Source of the DNA: UBA1858 sp965658595
Lineage (GTDB): Bacteria; Pseudomonadota; Gammaproteobacteria; UBA4575
NCBI GenBank assembly: GCA_965658595.1
Contig: CBFHSW010000103.1
Span: 1 to 46,650, forward strand
Direction of reading: 5' to 3'
Length of the DNA stretch: 46,650 nucleotides
Notes under the pieces: generated by a model
What the model was told of the DNA's origin: nothing
The model's input: the letters and a program-made list of their open reading frames with translations, nothing else
Database searches by the model: none
Shown here: positions 26,798-36,328 of the stretch, in pieces
Layout: the number at the start of each line of letters is the position of its first letter
Position numbering within the stretch: position 1 is the stretch's first letter
Program-made: the position numbers and the translations under genes

Positions 26798-27880
26798 TTA
26801 TGCTGCTAATAATGTTTGCAAGCGCTGAATGACTGCTGCACCCATCTGAGCCGTGCTAACTGCCATCTCATCAGGCTTAGCAATATCCTGTGTTCTCAAG
26901 CCATCACGCAAAGTGGCAATCACTGCTTGCTCCAAAATATCAGCCGATTGTTGATGACCCAAAGAATATCGCAACATCATCGCTACCGATAAAATTGTGG
27001 CTAACGGGTTTGCAATACCTTGCCCCGCAATATCAGGAGCCGAGCCGTGGATAGGCTCATACATACCAAAATTATTTTCATTCAATGATGCTGATGGCAA
27101 CATGCCTATGGATCCAGTCAACATTGCAGCAGCATCTGAAAGTATGTCACCGAATAAGTTCGAGGTGACCATAACGTCAAACTGTTTTGGTGCTCTTACG
27201 AGTTGCATAGCAGCATTATCGACATACATATGACTAAGCTCAACATCTGCATACTCACTATGAACTTCCTCCATCACCTCTCGCCATAGCAAAGACACTT
27301 CTAGCACATTGGCCTTATCCACTGAGCATAGACGTTTGTCACGTTTCTGCGCAGCTTTGAAAGCCACATGAGCAATTCGTCTTATTTCGTTTTCATCATA
27401 TACCATGGTGTTATAGGCTCGACGAACACCATCGACTTGTTCATTAGAACGCGGCTGGCCAAAGTAAATACCTCCCGTCAACTCTCGCACTATCAGCAAA
27501 TCTAAGCCTGCCACTAGTTCAGGCTTGAGAGAAGATGCTTCCGCTAATTGAGCGTAAAGTAGTGCAGGTCGTAAGTTAGCGAACAAATTCAGTTGCCCAC
27601 GAATATCTAACAAGCCTTGTTCTGGTCTCAGATGTCGAGGGACTGAGTCATACTGTGGTCCTCCCACAGCACCGAGCAAAATTGAGTCGCTAGCACGCGC
27701 TAACCGCAGTGTTTCCTCAGGTAATGGAGACTCTGTTTGGTCATAGGCAGCTCCACCAATCAAAGCCTGCTCAATTTCAATAGATAAACCATTCGATTGA
27801 AAACATTGTAATACTCTAACAGCTTGTTCTACGATCTCTGGACCAATGCCGTCACCCGGCAGAATTAATATTTTAGACAT
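26798..27880 (-). CDS. leuB: 3-isopropylmalate dehydrogenase
   Basis: This 360-residue enzyme oxidises and decarboxylates 3-isopropylmalate to 2-oxoisocaproate with NAD. It shows ILPGDGIGPEIV at 5-16, the substrate-binding region LRPEQGLLDIR near 83-93 followed by NLFANLRP, ELTGGIYFGQPR near 134-145 and the nucleotide site EPIHGSAPDIAGQGIANP near 273-290. It is the last enzyme gene of leuC-leuD-leuB, 15 nt after leuD, so all three should be on one transcript. leuA is not in the window. Confidence 0.98.
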   Translation of the reverse strand: MSKILILPGDGIGPEIVEQAVRVLQCFQSNGLSIEIEQALIGGAAYDQTESPLPEETLRLARASDSILLGAVGGPQYDSVPRHLRPEQGLLDIRGQLNLFANLRPALLYAQLAEASSLKPELVAGLDLLIVRELTGGIYFGQPRSNEQVDGVRRAYNTMVYDENEIRRIAHVAFKAAQKRDKRLCSVDKANVLEVSLLWREVMEEVHSEYADVELSHMYVDNAAMQLVRAPKQFDVMVTSNLFGDILSDAAAMLTGSIGMLPSASLNENNFGMYEPIHGSAPDIAGQGIANPLATILSVAMMLRYSLGHQQSADILEQAVIATLRDGLRTQDIAKPDEMAVSTAQMGAAVIQRLQTLLAA

Positions 27881-27895
27881 AATTATTTTGTGTGT

Positions 27896-28540
27896 TTAAT
27901 CGTTCATGAATAACCATGGCGCTTGTTTCTTAGTGCGCTCTTCGTAAGCATGGATTTCTTTTTCATGTTGTAAGGTGATGCCAATTTCGTCCAAACCATT
28001 GAGCATGCAATGCTTGCGAAATGGATCTATTTCAAAGCTAGCACTAAAGCCATTGTCTGCCGTGACCGTTTGTTGCTCCAAATCTATAGATAAACTGAAA
28101 TCAGCATCCTGCGTGCAAGCCGCAAATAACTGTTCTATTTCTTCAGTAGTGAGCACGACTGGTAACAAACCATTTTTAAAACAATTGCTAAAAAATATAT
28201 CAGCAAAACTATTAGAGATTACGGCTTTAAACCCGTAATCCGTCATTGCCCATACCGCATGCTCGCGTGATGACCCGCAGCCAAAGTTATCTCTCCCCAG
28301 TAAAATTTTTGCCTCCACATAAGCAGCTTGGTTAAGAACAAAATCCTTATTTATTCGTCTTTGGCTATTATCTTCATCAGGCACACCTGGATCTAAATAG
28401 CGCCAGTCGTCAAATAAATTTGGGCCAAAACCACTTTTGCGTATAGATTTTAGATACTGTTTGGGAATGATAGCGTCGGTATCAACATTCGATCGATCCA
28501 GTGGCATCACTTGAGAAGTCAATTGGGTAAAAGCATCCAT
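27896..28540 (-). CDS. leuD: 3-isopropylmalate dehydratase small subunit
   Basis: This 214-residue swivel-domain subunit pairs with LeuC. It starts MDAFTQLTSQVMPLDRSNVDTDAIIPKQYL and has the conserved NFGCGSSREHAVWAM near 85-99. E. coli LeuD is 201 residues. The complex isomerises 2-isopropylmalate to 3-isopropylmalate. The gene is 26 nt after leuC and 15 nt before leuB. Confidence 0.97.
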   Translation of the reverse strand: MDAFTQLTSQVMPLDRSNVDTDAIIPKQYLKSIRKSGFGPNLFDDWRYLDPGVPDEDNSQRRINKDFVLNQAAYVEAKILLGRDNFGCGSSREHAVWAMTDYGFKAVISNSFADIFFSNCFKNGLLPVVLTTEEIEQLFAACTQDADFSLSIDLEQQTVTADNGFSASFEIDPFRKHCMLNGLDEIGITLQHEKEIHAYEERTKKQAPWLFMND

Positions 28541-28566
28541 AGTATAATCCGAAATATTTTTGATGT

Positions 28567-29979
28567 TTATAAGTTGATATATTTTCGAGCATCATCAAAG
28601 TGACCCGCAATACCCGCAGCTGCAGCCATCGCAGGACTCACTAAGTGAGTTCGCCCACCTTGTCCCTGACGTCCTTCAAAATTTCGATTGGAAGTTGAAG
28701 CACAACGCTCCCCTGATTCCAGCTGGTCAGCATTCATACCTAAACACATAGAGCAACCTGGATCACGCCACTCAAAACCAGCTTGTTGGAATATTTTATC
28801 TAACCCCTCTTGTTCTGCTTGACGTTTAACCAAACCCGATCCTGGCACTACCATGGCAAGCTTGACATTACCTGCAAGCTTACGACCTTCAACAACTTTG
28901 GCTGCAATTCTTAAATCTTCAATACGTGAGTTGGTACATGAGCCGATAAATACTTTATCGACAGCGACCTTATCTATTGCCATACCCGGCTGCAAATCCA
29001 TGTATGCCAGCGCATTACGCATACCTTCAGCTTTGATTGTATCAGTCTCTTGATCAGGGTCAGGGATCACTGCATCAATACCTATTACCATTTCAGGTGA
29101 TGTACCCCAACTCACCTGAGGAACCAATTGACTCACATCGATTGTCACTTTTTGATCGAACGACGCACCTGGATCAGATACTAGTTGTCGCCAAACCTGC
29201 TCCGCCTGATCCCACATGGCACCCTTTGGTGCATACGGACGGCCTGCTATATATTCCAAGGTTTTATCATCTACTGCCATAATACCGGCACGTGCTCCAG
29301 CTTCAATTGACATATTGCAGATTGTCATACGGGCTTCAACAGACATATTAGAAATAGCTGGCCCTGCGAATTCTATGGTGTAGCCAGTCCCGCCAGCAGT
29401 GCCAATTTTCTCAATCAATGCCAGCACGATATCTTTTGAAAACACACCTACAGGCAAGATGCCTTCCACCTCAACCAGCATGGATTTTGTTTTTTTCAGT
29501 TGCAGACATTGAGTGGCAAGCACATGCTCGACTTCTGAAGTACCAATTCCAAAGGCTAATGCAGCGAGTGCGCCATGAGTAGATGTGTGTGAGTCACCAC
29601 ATACAATCGTCATGCCCGGCAAACTAGCCCCCTGCTCGGGGCCAATCACATGCACAATTCCCTGTCGAGGATCGTTCATTTCAAACTTATTAAGACCAAA
29701 ATACTCACAGTTATCATCTAGAGCTTGAAGTTGAACACGAGAAACTGGATCCGCTATTTCCTGATCTCGATGTGTGGTCGGCACATTGTGATCTGGCACT
29801 GCAAGAATTGAGGCTTTACGCCATGGCGCTCTACCTGCGACACGCAAGCCTTCAAATGCTTGTGGTGATGTCACCTCGTGAACTAAGTGACGATCAATGT
29901 ATATGAGAGTGGTTCCATCTTGTTGTGTATGAACAACGTGTGAGTCCCACAATTTATTGTATAGCGATTGGGCTGCCAT
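28567..29979 (-). CDS. leuC: 3-isopropylmalate dehydratase large subunit
   Basis: This 470-residue protein is an aconitase-type enzyme (E. coli LeuC 466). The three cysteines that hold the 4Fe-4S cluster are in GSCTNSR and DPGCSMC near residues 350 and 410. It also has the CGDSHTSTHGA string. The open frame reaches back to 30069, but those 30 extra residues overlap the aroC 3' end and do not fit the family; MAAQSLYNKLWDSHVV at 29979 is the true start. aroC ends 20 nt upstream, so leuCDB may be read through from aroC. No leucine leader peptide or T-box is visible in that small gap. Confidence 0.97.
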   Translation of the reverse strand: MAAQSLYNKLWDSHVVHTQQDGTTLIYIDRHLVHEVTSPQAFEGLRVAGRAPWRKASILAVPDHNVPTTHRDQEIADPVSRVQLQALDDNCEYFGLNKFEMNDPRQGIVHVIGPEQGASLPGMTIVCGDSHTSTHGALAALAFGIGTSEVEHVLATQCLQLKKTKSMLVEVEGILPVGVFSKDIVLALIEKIGTAGGTGYTIEFAGPAISNMSVEARMTICNMSIEAGARAGIMAVDDKTLEYIAGRPYAPKGAMWDQAEQVWRQLVSDPGASFDQKVTIDVSQLVPQVSWGTSPEMVIGIDAVIPDPDQETDTIKAEGMRNALAYMDLQPGMAIDKVAVDKVFIGSCTNSRIEDLRIAAKVVEGRKLAGNVKLAMVVPGSGLVKRQAEQEGLDKIFQQAGFEWRDPGCSMCLGMNADQLESGERCASTSNRNFEGRQGQGGRTHLVSPAMAAAAGIAGHFDDARKYINL

Positions 29980-29998
29980 AAATTTACAATTCCATTGT

Positions 29999-31096
29999 TT
30001 ATTGAGATGAAGGGATGTCCGGACAAGTAGTGGTGACACCCGCATTTTGACCTCTATGTCTAAGCGCATGGTCCGCTAAAGTAAGCGCCATCATAGCCTC
30101 AGCAATCGCCACTGCGCGTATCCCCACACAGGGATCGTGTCTTCCTGTGGTGATGACTTCAGTTTCCTCACCCTTCTCATTAACAGTAGGCCCTGGTACG
30201 CGAATACTTGAGGTAGGTTTGAGTGCAATCGATACGGATAAATCTTGGCCGGAGCTGATTCCACCTAACGTGCCACCTGAATGATTACTGGCAAAACCCT
30301 GAGGCTGAATATTATCTCGGTGCTCACTACCGCGTTGAGTCACGCATTCAAAGCCCGAGCCAATTTCTACTGCTTTAACAGCATTTATCGACATCATGGC
30401 TTTGGCTAAATCTGCATCCAGACGGTCAAAGATAGGCTCACCTAGACCCACTGGCACTTGGCTTCCCCGAATTAATAAACGCGCGCCTATGGAATCACCT
30501 TCACGACGTAATTGATCGAGAAAAGCTTCTAAATCACTCAGACAATTCACATCGGGAAAGAAAAAAGGATTATTTTCAACTTGTGACCAATCTAATTGCT
30601 GGGCACGTATATGACCAATCTGTGTCACACAGGCATTAATCAGTGTGCCATATTCAGTCTGCAAAAATTTCTTTGCGATCGCACCTGCAGCCACTCGCAT
30701 AGCTGTCTCACGTGCCGACGAGCGACCTCCACCACGATAATCACGGATACCGTACTTCTTGAAATAGGTGTAATCAGCATGGCCCGGGCGGAAAGTCTGA
30801 GCTATCTTGGAGTAATCTTTTGAACGCTGATCTTCATTGCGAATCAGCAATCCTATCGGTGTACCAGTAGTTTTACCCTCAAATACACCTGATAGTATCT
30901 CTACCGTATCGGACTCTCTGCGCTGAGTAGTAAATTTAGACTGGCCTGGTTTTCTTCTATCCAAATCAGGTTGCAAATCTTCTGCTGATAACGCGATACC
31001 CGGTGGGCAACCATCTACAATAGCTCCGATAGCGGGCCCATGACTCTCTCCAAAAGAGGTCATAGTGAATAGTGTTCCAAATGTATTTCCTGACAT
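29999..31096 (-). CDS. aroC: Chorismate synthase
   Basis: This 365-residue enzyme makes chorismate from EPSP with reduced FMN. It starts MSGNTFGTLFTMTSFGESHG, where the SFGESHG motif holds a catalytic His, and has RPGHADYTYFKKYGIRDYRGGGRSSARET near 103-131 and GRHDPCVGIRAVAIAEAM near 318-335. It follows prmB after 94 nt, the same prmB-aroC pairing as in Pseudomonas, and precedes leuC by 20 nt. It supplies chorismate to the tryptophan branch, whose trpFBA genes are further along the same strand. Confidence 0.98.
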   Translation of the reverse strand: MSGNTFGTLFTMTSFGESHGPAIGAIVDGCPPGIALSAEDLQPDLDRRKPGQSKFTTQRRESDTVEILSGVFEGKTTGTPIGLLIRNEDQRSKDYSKIAQTFRPGHADYTYFKKYGIRDYRGGGRSSARETAMRVAAGAIAKKFLQTEYGTLINACVTQIGHIRAQQLDWSQVENNPFFFPDVNCLSDLEAFLDQLRREGDSIGARLLIRGSQVPVGLGEPIFDRLDADLAKAMMSINAVKAVEIGSGFECVTQRGSEHRDNIQPQGFASNHSGGTLGGISSGQDLSVSIALKPTSSIRVPGPTVNEKGEETEVITTGRHDPCVGIRAVAIAEAMMALTLADHALRHRGQNAGVTTTCPDIPSSQ

Positions 31097-31190
31097 TATC
31101 GTTCGCTCTTGTTATACAGTTTTTTTATGAGGTTTTTAATTTATTAGTTTGTCGAGCTTCTCAGTGTGCAATTTTTGAGTGCGTCATTAA

Positions 31191-32108
31191 CTATGAGCTC
31201 GATGAAGCTGTCATTTGTTGACAGTCTTGAGCCGTCAACACGCATACACCTTCTCCACCATCCTCGAAGTCATGCCACATGATTAACTGTTGTGGATAAT
31301 GTGCTTCCAATACATCTGCATATTGGCCGACTTCTAATATGAGTACCCCCTTAGCCGCCAAGTATTCATATGCATCTGCAATGATTCTTTTTACGATGTC
31401 GAGTCCATCTTCACCAGAAAATAATGCATGCTGTGGCTCCTGTTTAAACTCAGATGGCAGCTGACTTTGCTCACACAACGGCACATAGGGTGGATTAGCG
31501 ATGATAATATCATATTGCAGCTTGGGAATGTGCGCATAAACATCTGAACATATGACATTTATCCTTGATTCTAAGCCATGTTTAGCAACATTTGTCTGCG
31601 CCACTTCAAGCGCCTGTGGATCAATATCTGTGATATCTACCCGCGCCTCAGGAAAAGCCAAAGCAGCCAGTATTCCAAGACATCCACTGCCAGTACATAA
31701 ATCTAAAACATGTGTCACTTGATCAGTCTGCACCCAAGGAAAGCATTGCTCCAGAATCATCTGGGCAATCGGTGAGCGTGGTATCAAAACATGCTGATTG
31801 ACGTTGAACTCTATCCCCGCCAGCCAAGTCTTGCCCAGCACATAAGCAAGGGGCTGATGTGCTGATATCCGTTGCACTAAAATATCCTGAATATGCTCAA
31901 TTTCCGGCTCTTTTAGCAGCCTATTGTCTCGATCAGGACAAAAGTCAGGTGGCAATCGCATCACAAAACTGACAAGATACGCGGCTTCATCGAGCGCTGA
32001 CTGCATGCCTTGACCAAACACACAATTATTGTCTGCCAGCAGTTCGCAGCTCTCATGAAGCACATCCTTAAGTGATGTGGAGCGTAGTTTAATTGCTTGT
32101 GAAACCAT
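31191..32108 (-). CDS. prmB: Ribosomal protein uL3 glutamine methyltransferase PrmB
   Basis: This 305-residue protein is a SAM-dependent N5-glutamine methyltransferase. It has the SAM site DLCTGSGCLG at 136-145 and the catalytic NPPY at 205-208. PRSPIAQMI near 110 marks PrmB; the release-factor enzyme PrmC has PRPDTE there. PrmB methylates a glutamine of ribosomal protein L3. Its position next to aroC supports the call. It is divergent from the SCO1-like gene with 46 nt between starts, so both promoters must lie in or near that gap. Confidence 0.94.
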   Translation of the reverse strand: MVSQAIKLRSTSLKDVLHESCELLADNNCVFGQGMQSALDEAAYLVSFVMRLPPDFCPDRDNRLLKEPEIEHIQDILVQRISAHQPLAYVLGKTWLAGIEFNVNQHVLIPRSPIAQMILEQCFPWVQTDQVTHVLDLCTGSGCLGILAALAFPEARVDITDIDPQALEVAQTNVAKHGLESRINVICSDVYAHIPKLQYDIIIANPPYVPLCEQSQLPSEFKQEPQHALFSGEDGLDIVKRIIADAYEYLAAKGVLILEVGQYADVLEAHYPQQLIMWHDFEDGGEGVCVLTAQDCQQMTASSSS

Positions 32109-32154
32109 ATAATCTAAGTATGTTGAGTAACTGAAAAAATCGTTCTAACTAGTT

Positions 32155-32802
32155 ATGAGTGAAACCAAGACCAATCTAACCTTACTAATATGCGGCGTAG
32201 TCGCATTAATCGTCGGTCTGGGCGTATTCAATTATGACACGCTCAAGAAAGATATTAATGTGCAGGAACAACTGCAACATGCCACCTATTTATATGATCA
32301 GCAAGTAGCTATCCCTAAATTTGATTTCATAGATCAAGATGGTCAAGCATTCACGCATTCACAAATTCAAGATCAATGGACACTATGGTTTTTTGGTTTT
32401 ACCCACTGCCCAGATATTTGCCCAACGACGTTGGCCACCTTGACCAATAGCCTCAATCAAATAAAAGAACACCAATCGATCGACGATCTTAAAATTGTTT
32501 TTATCTCGGTAGACCCACAACGTGATGACTCAGAACAGATCAAGCGCTACATCAGCGGCTTTCATGAGAATATTATTGGCGCATCAAGCTATGGTAATGA
32601 GCTCGCATTATTTTTAAAAAATATGGGCATTATTGCGACCGTCAACAAAGATGAAAACCACCCCGATTCCTATCAGGTGGATCACAGCAGCGCACTCTAC
32701 TTAATCGCACCAAACACCGCTATCAGCGCTGTTTTCAATACACCACATGATGTCAGTAAAATTGCACATGACGTCATCACGATCAGAAAGCATTTTCAAT
32801 AA
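32155..32802 (+). CDS. SCO1/SenC/PrrC family copper chaperone-like protein
   Basis: This 215-residue protein has one N-terminal membrane anchor at about residues 8-25 and a thioredoxin-like domain facing the periplasm. The copper-binding set typical of SCO proteins is present: Cys85 and Cys89 in CPDICP and His177 in VDHSSALYL. SCO proteins deliver copper to, or reduce the thiols of, the CuA site of cytochrome c oxidase. No oxidase genes are in the window. The stop overlaps the psd start by one base (TAATG), so the two are translationally coupled. Confidence 0.93.
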   Translation: MSETKTNLTLLICGVVALIVGLGVFNYDTLKKDINVQEQLQHATYLYDQQVAIPKFDFIDQDGQAFTHSQIQDQWTLWFFGFTHCPDICPTTLATLTNSLNQIKEHQSIDDLKIVFISVDPQRDDSEQIKRYISGFHENIIGASSYGNELALFLKNMGIIATVNKDENHPDSYQVDHSSALYLIAPNTAISAVFNTPHDVSKIAHDVITIRKHFQ

Positions 32803-33668
32803 TGAGTAATGAACACGCAACCCGCTGGGAAAAAACGAAGGGACTGATATTTCATCTATTCCCGCATCACTATATTTCTCGAGGCACTTATTGGCTGACT
32901 CGCCAAAAACTTCCGCTACTTGATAAACTCATCAAACTCTTCATCAGAATTTTTAATGTCAATTTAAATGACGCGAAGATCAAGGATATCACTGAGTTTG
33001 AGACATTTAATGATTTCTTCACACGCGAACTAGAGCCAGATGCACGTCCTATCGACGCTGATGAGCAAGCTGTCACCTCACCCTGTGATGGCAGAATCAG
33101 TCAGTTCGGTCAGATTGATCACCACACGCTGATTCAAGCCAAAGGCAAACACTTCACACTAAATGAATTTCTTACGCCAGCTTGTCAAAATATCGAGCAT
33201 TTTAAAGATGGTAATTTTTGTACTATCTATCTGTCACCGCGTGATTATCATCGTGTGCATATGGCCTATGATGCAGAACTGGTCGAGATGATTTATGTAC
33301 CCGGCAGATTATTCAGCGTAGCACCCTATGCCCCAAAAGCCATTGATAAGCTATATGCACGTAACGAGCGTGTTGCCAGTATTTTTAAAACTCGTCATGG
33401 TTATATGGCGGCTGTCATGGTGGGCGCTGTCAATGTGGCTGCGATAGATACAGCATGGGCTGGTCCTGTCACTCCACCTCATTTAGATCATGTTGTGCGT
33501 TACGATTATCAGAATGATTCCATACAGCTCAACAAAGGCGACCTCATGGGTACATTCAATATGGGCTCAACGGTTGTAATGATGTACTCAAAAGACTTTG
33601 CTAGCGCAATAGAAACTCTAGCTTGTGATCAGAAAGTCCTGATGGGTGAAAAAATCGCATGCATATAA
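32802..33668 (+). CDS. psd: Phosphatidylserine decarboxylase proenzyme
   Basis: This 288-residue protein is a full-length bacterial Psd. It makes phosphatidylethanolamine at the inner membrane. The self-cleavage site is FNMGSTVV: cleavage between Gly255 and Ser256 leaves a pyruvoyl group on the new alpha chain. The usual motif is LGST; Met replaces Leu here, which should not affect chemistry. Other family strings are FNDFFTREL near 69-77 and YLSPRDYHRVHMA near 143-155. It is coupled to the SCO1-like gene and ends 2 nt from the convergent epmA gene. Confidence 0.97.
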   Translation: MSNEHATRWEKTKGLIFHLFPHHYISRGTYWLTRQKLPLLDKLIKLFIRIFNVNLNDAKIKDITEFETFNDFFTRELEPDARPIDADEQAVTSPCDGRISQFGQIDHHTLIQAKGKHFTLNEFLTPACQNIEHFKDGNFCTIYLSPRDYHRVHMAYDAELVEMIYVPGRLFSVAPYAPKAIDKLYARNERVASIFKTRHGYMAAVMVGAVNVAAIDTAWAGPVTPPHLDHVVRYDYQNDSIQLNKGDLMGTFNMGSTVVMMYSKDFASAIETLACDQKVLMGEKIACI

Positions 33669-33670
33669 TT

Positions 33671-34621
33671 TCAAGCATGGGGCCAATCAAAACTGATCAC
33701 ATTGGCAATATGGTCAGCATCACAAACCAGCATTAATAGTCGATCTAGGCCCAATGCAACCCCCGCACAGTGCGGCAAGCCAGATTCTAACGCCGCTAAT
33801 AAACGCTGATCTGTCTCAACTTCTGGCAAAGCATATTGAGTACGGCGCTGTTGATCCAGCTCAAAACGTTGCGCCTGCTGATGTGCATTTGTAAGCTCCA
33901 CATAGCCATTAGCACATTCTAAATTCTGATAAAACACTTCAAAACGATCAGCAATATCACTATTTTCGGGATTGAGTTGAGCGAGTGCTGCTTGTGCGGC
34001 AGGATAGCCATGAATAACTGTTAAGCCCTCATGTTGTAGTTGTGGCATGACATACTCAGAAAACACAATATCCAAGCATTGCTCATAACTCAACTTGTGG
34101 GCATCAACCACTCCTATCGATTGTGCCTGTTGCACCAAAAATGTCTGATCTAGATCGTTCAATTCACGCTCAAACACCTGCTGAATTGCATCACGGTAAG
34201 CGATAACTTTGACGGGCAAAGACTTACCACATAGAGTTTCAATTAAACTTAGAGTGTCTTGTATTATCTGCTCTAGATTAAACCCCAATCGATACCATTC
34301 TAACAAGCTGAACTCAGTATTATGACGTGATCCATTTTCTGACTGTCGAAAAGCCTTACATATCTGGTAACAATCAGGTACACCTGCAGCCAATAAACGC
34401 TTCATGGCATACTCCGGTGAAGTCTGTAGGTAGCGCTTTTCTTGATGTGTGCCAATACTAATAGAATCTATATGAGGCTCAGTCACTGTATGTCTACAGA
34501 GTAATGGCGTTTCCACTTCCAACACATTTTGTTGTCTGAAATACTCTCTCACGGCTGCTAATAATTGAGCGCGTTGTCGAATATTTTCTATGCTTGCCGT
34601 TGGACGCCAATCTTGCATCAT
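33671..34621 (-). CDS. epmA: Elongation factor P--(R)-beta-lysine ligase EpmA (GenX/PoxA)
   Basis: This 316-residue protein is a short class II lysyl-tRNA synthetase-like enzyme without the anticodon-binding domain, which is diagnostic of EpmA (E. coli 325). Class II motifs are visible: motif 1 around VLEVETPLL, motif 2 in KAFRQSENGSRHNTEFSLLEW near 90-110, and motif 3 GVALGLDRLLML near 290. It joins (R)-beta-lysine to Lys34 of EF-P. The substrate gene efp lies 53 nt upstream and the aminomutase epmB is divergent beyond it, so the pathway is gathered in one place. The start is the first of two ATGs. Confidence 0.96.
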   Translation of the reverse strand: MMQDWRPTASIENIRQRAQLLAAVREYFRQQNVLEVETPLLCRHTVTEPHIDSISIGTHQEKRYLQTSPEYAMKRLLAAGVPDCYQICKAFRQSENGSRHNTEFSLLEWYRLGFNLEQIIQDTLSLIETLCGKSLPVKVIAYRDAIQQVFERELNDLDQTFLVQQAQSIGVVDAHKLSYEQCLDIVFSEYVMPQLQHEGLTVIHGYPAAQAALAQLNPENSDIADRFEVFYQNLECANGYVELTNAHQQAQRFELDQQRRTQYALPEVETDQRLLAALESGLPHCAGVALGLDRLLMLVCDADHIANVISFDWPHA

Positions 34622-34674
34622 GAGTTTCGTAAAAACTAGTATGGTATGAAAACTTAAACTAGCTAAAAAAGAAC

Positions 34675-35244
34675 TTAATCTTTGACTCGAGAGGCATATT
34701 CACCACAGCGAGTGTCAATACGAATCACTTCACCCTCTTCCACGAACAGAGGTACTTTAACCACCGCACCGGTTTCTAATGTCGCTGGTTTAGTCGCGCC
34801 TTGGGCAGTATCACCTTTTATCCCAGGATCCGATTGGGTAATTGTCAGCTCAACAAAATTAGGTGCCATCACAGATAATGGAGCACCGTTATAGAGTGTT
34901 ACCACACATATGTCCTGCTCTTTTAACCATTGTGCAGAATCGCCTACTGCAGTCTCATCAGCAGCATGTTGTTCAAAACTATTAGGGTCCATGAAGTGCC
35001 ATTGCTCGCCATCGCTGTAAAGATATTGCATATCCACTTCCATGACATCAGCTCCCTCCACACTATCGCCAGACTTGAATGTCTTATCCACTACGCGACC
35101 TGTTTTAAGGTTGCGAACTTTGACTCGACTAAAAGCTTGCCCCTTACCTGGCTTAACAAACTCGTTTTCAACAATCGTATAGGGATCACCATCCAACATG
35201 ATTTTCAAACCGGATTTGAATTCATTTGTATTGTAATTCGCCAT
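34675..35244 (-). CDS. efp: Translation elongation factor P
   Basis: This 189-residue protein has the three beta-barrel domains of EF-P. The loop that enters the ribosomal peptidyl-transferase centre reads KPGKGQA, with Lys34 as the modified residue, exactly as in E. coli. EF-P relieves stalling at polyproline stretches. Lys34 together with neighbouring epmA and epmB indicates beta-lysylation, not the arginine rhamnosylation of Pseudomonas (EarP). The efp and epmB starts are 32 nt apart on opposite strands, so at least one promoter must overlap a coding start. Confidence 0.98.
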   Translation of the reverse strand: MANYNTNEFKSGLKIMLDGDPYTIVENEFVKPGKGQAFSRVKVRNLKTGRVVDKTFKSGDSVEGADVMEVDMQYLYSDGEQWHFMDPNSFEQHAADETAVGDSAQWLKEQDICVVTLYNGAPLSVMAPNFVELTITQSDPGIKGDTAQGATKPATLETGAVVKVPLFVEEGEVIRIDTRCGEYASRVKD

Positions 35245-35276
35245 AAATAAACCTTGAGTGCATTAGAAGACGCGCT

Positions 35277-36269
35277 ATGATAGCGTGCATGCCGTCCTCA
35301 GAACATCCCCTACACTGGAAAAAGATCTTTGCTGAATCTTATGTCGGCCTACAGCAGCTCGCCCCAAAGATGCTCGACGACAACCGATATGATGATCAAT
35401 ATGAGCACGTTGATAGCTTGTTTCCTATTCAATTAAGTCATCAACTACTAGAGAGATTTCCGTTAGACCATCCCGTTCTTAAACAATATCTGCCTGATTT
35501 AAAAGAATTAATAAATCCACCAGGATATGATGATGACCCTGTAGGTGATCAACAAGCGACTTTAGAAGGTGGAATGATCAAAAAATATCAACATCGCGCT
35601 CTACTCATTACCAATAGCACCTGCCCGATCCACTGCCGTTATTGTTTTCGCAAGGATTACCCTTATTCACAGCAAACTCCCCAACGACATCGTTTTGACA
35701 TAGCCCTAAAACAGATGCAGGAGGATGCCAGTTTGCATGAAATCATTCTAAGTGGAGGTGATCCACTCAGTCTGGATGATGAATTATTAGATGATTTGAT
35801 CACGTCAATTGACAAAATTGCACACATCAAAACACTGCGTTTGCACACCAAGTTCCCAAGCATTTATCCGCAGCGCATCACAGACTCATTAATAAAAACC
35901 CTAAGCAACTGCAGACTCAATACTGTTTGTGTATTTCATGTAAATCACGATGAGGAGATAAATGATGATTTCAACCAAGCGGCTAGCAAACTAAAATCTG
36001 CAGGAGTGATATTACTCAACCAATCCGTATTATTAAAACAAGTGAATGATAACTCTGACACTCTGATTCAGTTGTCACACAAATTATTTGCTGCGGGCAT
36101 CTTGCCTTACTATTTACACTTACTTGATAAAGCACGCGGCACCCACCATTTTTATGTGGATAAAGTTCGAGCTGAATCCATACTCACAGAAATGAAACGA
36201 GAACTACCTGGTTATTTAGTCCCAAAACTTGCTCAGGAAGTTGCAGGCCTAGACAGCAAAGACTATTAA
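35277..36269 (+). CDS. epmB: EF-P beta-lysylation protein EpmB (lysine 2,3-aminomutase)
   Basis: This 330-residue protein is a radical-SAM enzyme of the KamA family. The cluster motif is Cys116, Cys120 and Cys123 (CPIHCRYC) and the PLP lysine is Lys317 in YLVPKLAQE near the C-terminus. It converts lysine to (R)-beta-lysine for EpmA. It is shorter than clostridial lysine 2,3-aminomutase (about 416), which is the mark of EpmB. A second ATG four codons on (MPSSEHP) is also a possible start. EpmC, the hydroxylase that completes the modification in E. coli, is not in this window. Confidence 0.96.
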   Translation: MIACMPSSEHPLHWKKIFAESYVGLQQLAPKMLDDNRYDDQYEHVDSLFPIQLSHQLLERFPLDHPVLKQYLPDLKELINPPGYDDDPVGDQQATLEGGMIKKYQHRALLITNSTCPIHCRYCFRKDYPYSQQTPQRHRFDIALKQMQEDASLHEIILSGGDPLSLDDELLDDLITSIDKIAHIKTLRLHTKFPSIYPQRITDSLIKTLSNCRLNTVCVFHVNHDEEINDDFNQAASKLKSAGVILLNQSVLLKQVNDNSDTLIQLSHKLFAAGILPYYLHLLDKARGTHHFYVDKVRAESILTEMKRELPGYLVPKLAQEVAGLDSKDY

Positions 36270-36301
36270 AACTCACCCAGACTGATGAGTGCTCCAAAAT
36301 A

Positions 36302-36323
36302 GATGCAAATTGCAAATTGCATC
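36302..36323. terminator. Possible two-way terminator between epmB and htpX
   Basis: GATGCAA and TTGCATC form a 7-bp stem with an 8-nt loop in the 59-nt gap between convergent genes. On the minus strand TATTTT follows, six nt after the htpX stop. The stem is AT-rich, so termination may be weak. Confidence 0.4.
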
Positions 36324-36328
36324 ACGAA

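Noticed and set aside
29980..30069. N-terminal extension of leuC
   Set aside because: The extra 30 residues lie in the aroC 3' end and in the spacer, and do not match LeuC, which starts at MAAQSLYNKLWD.
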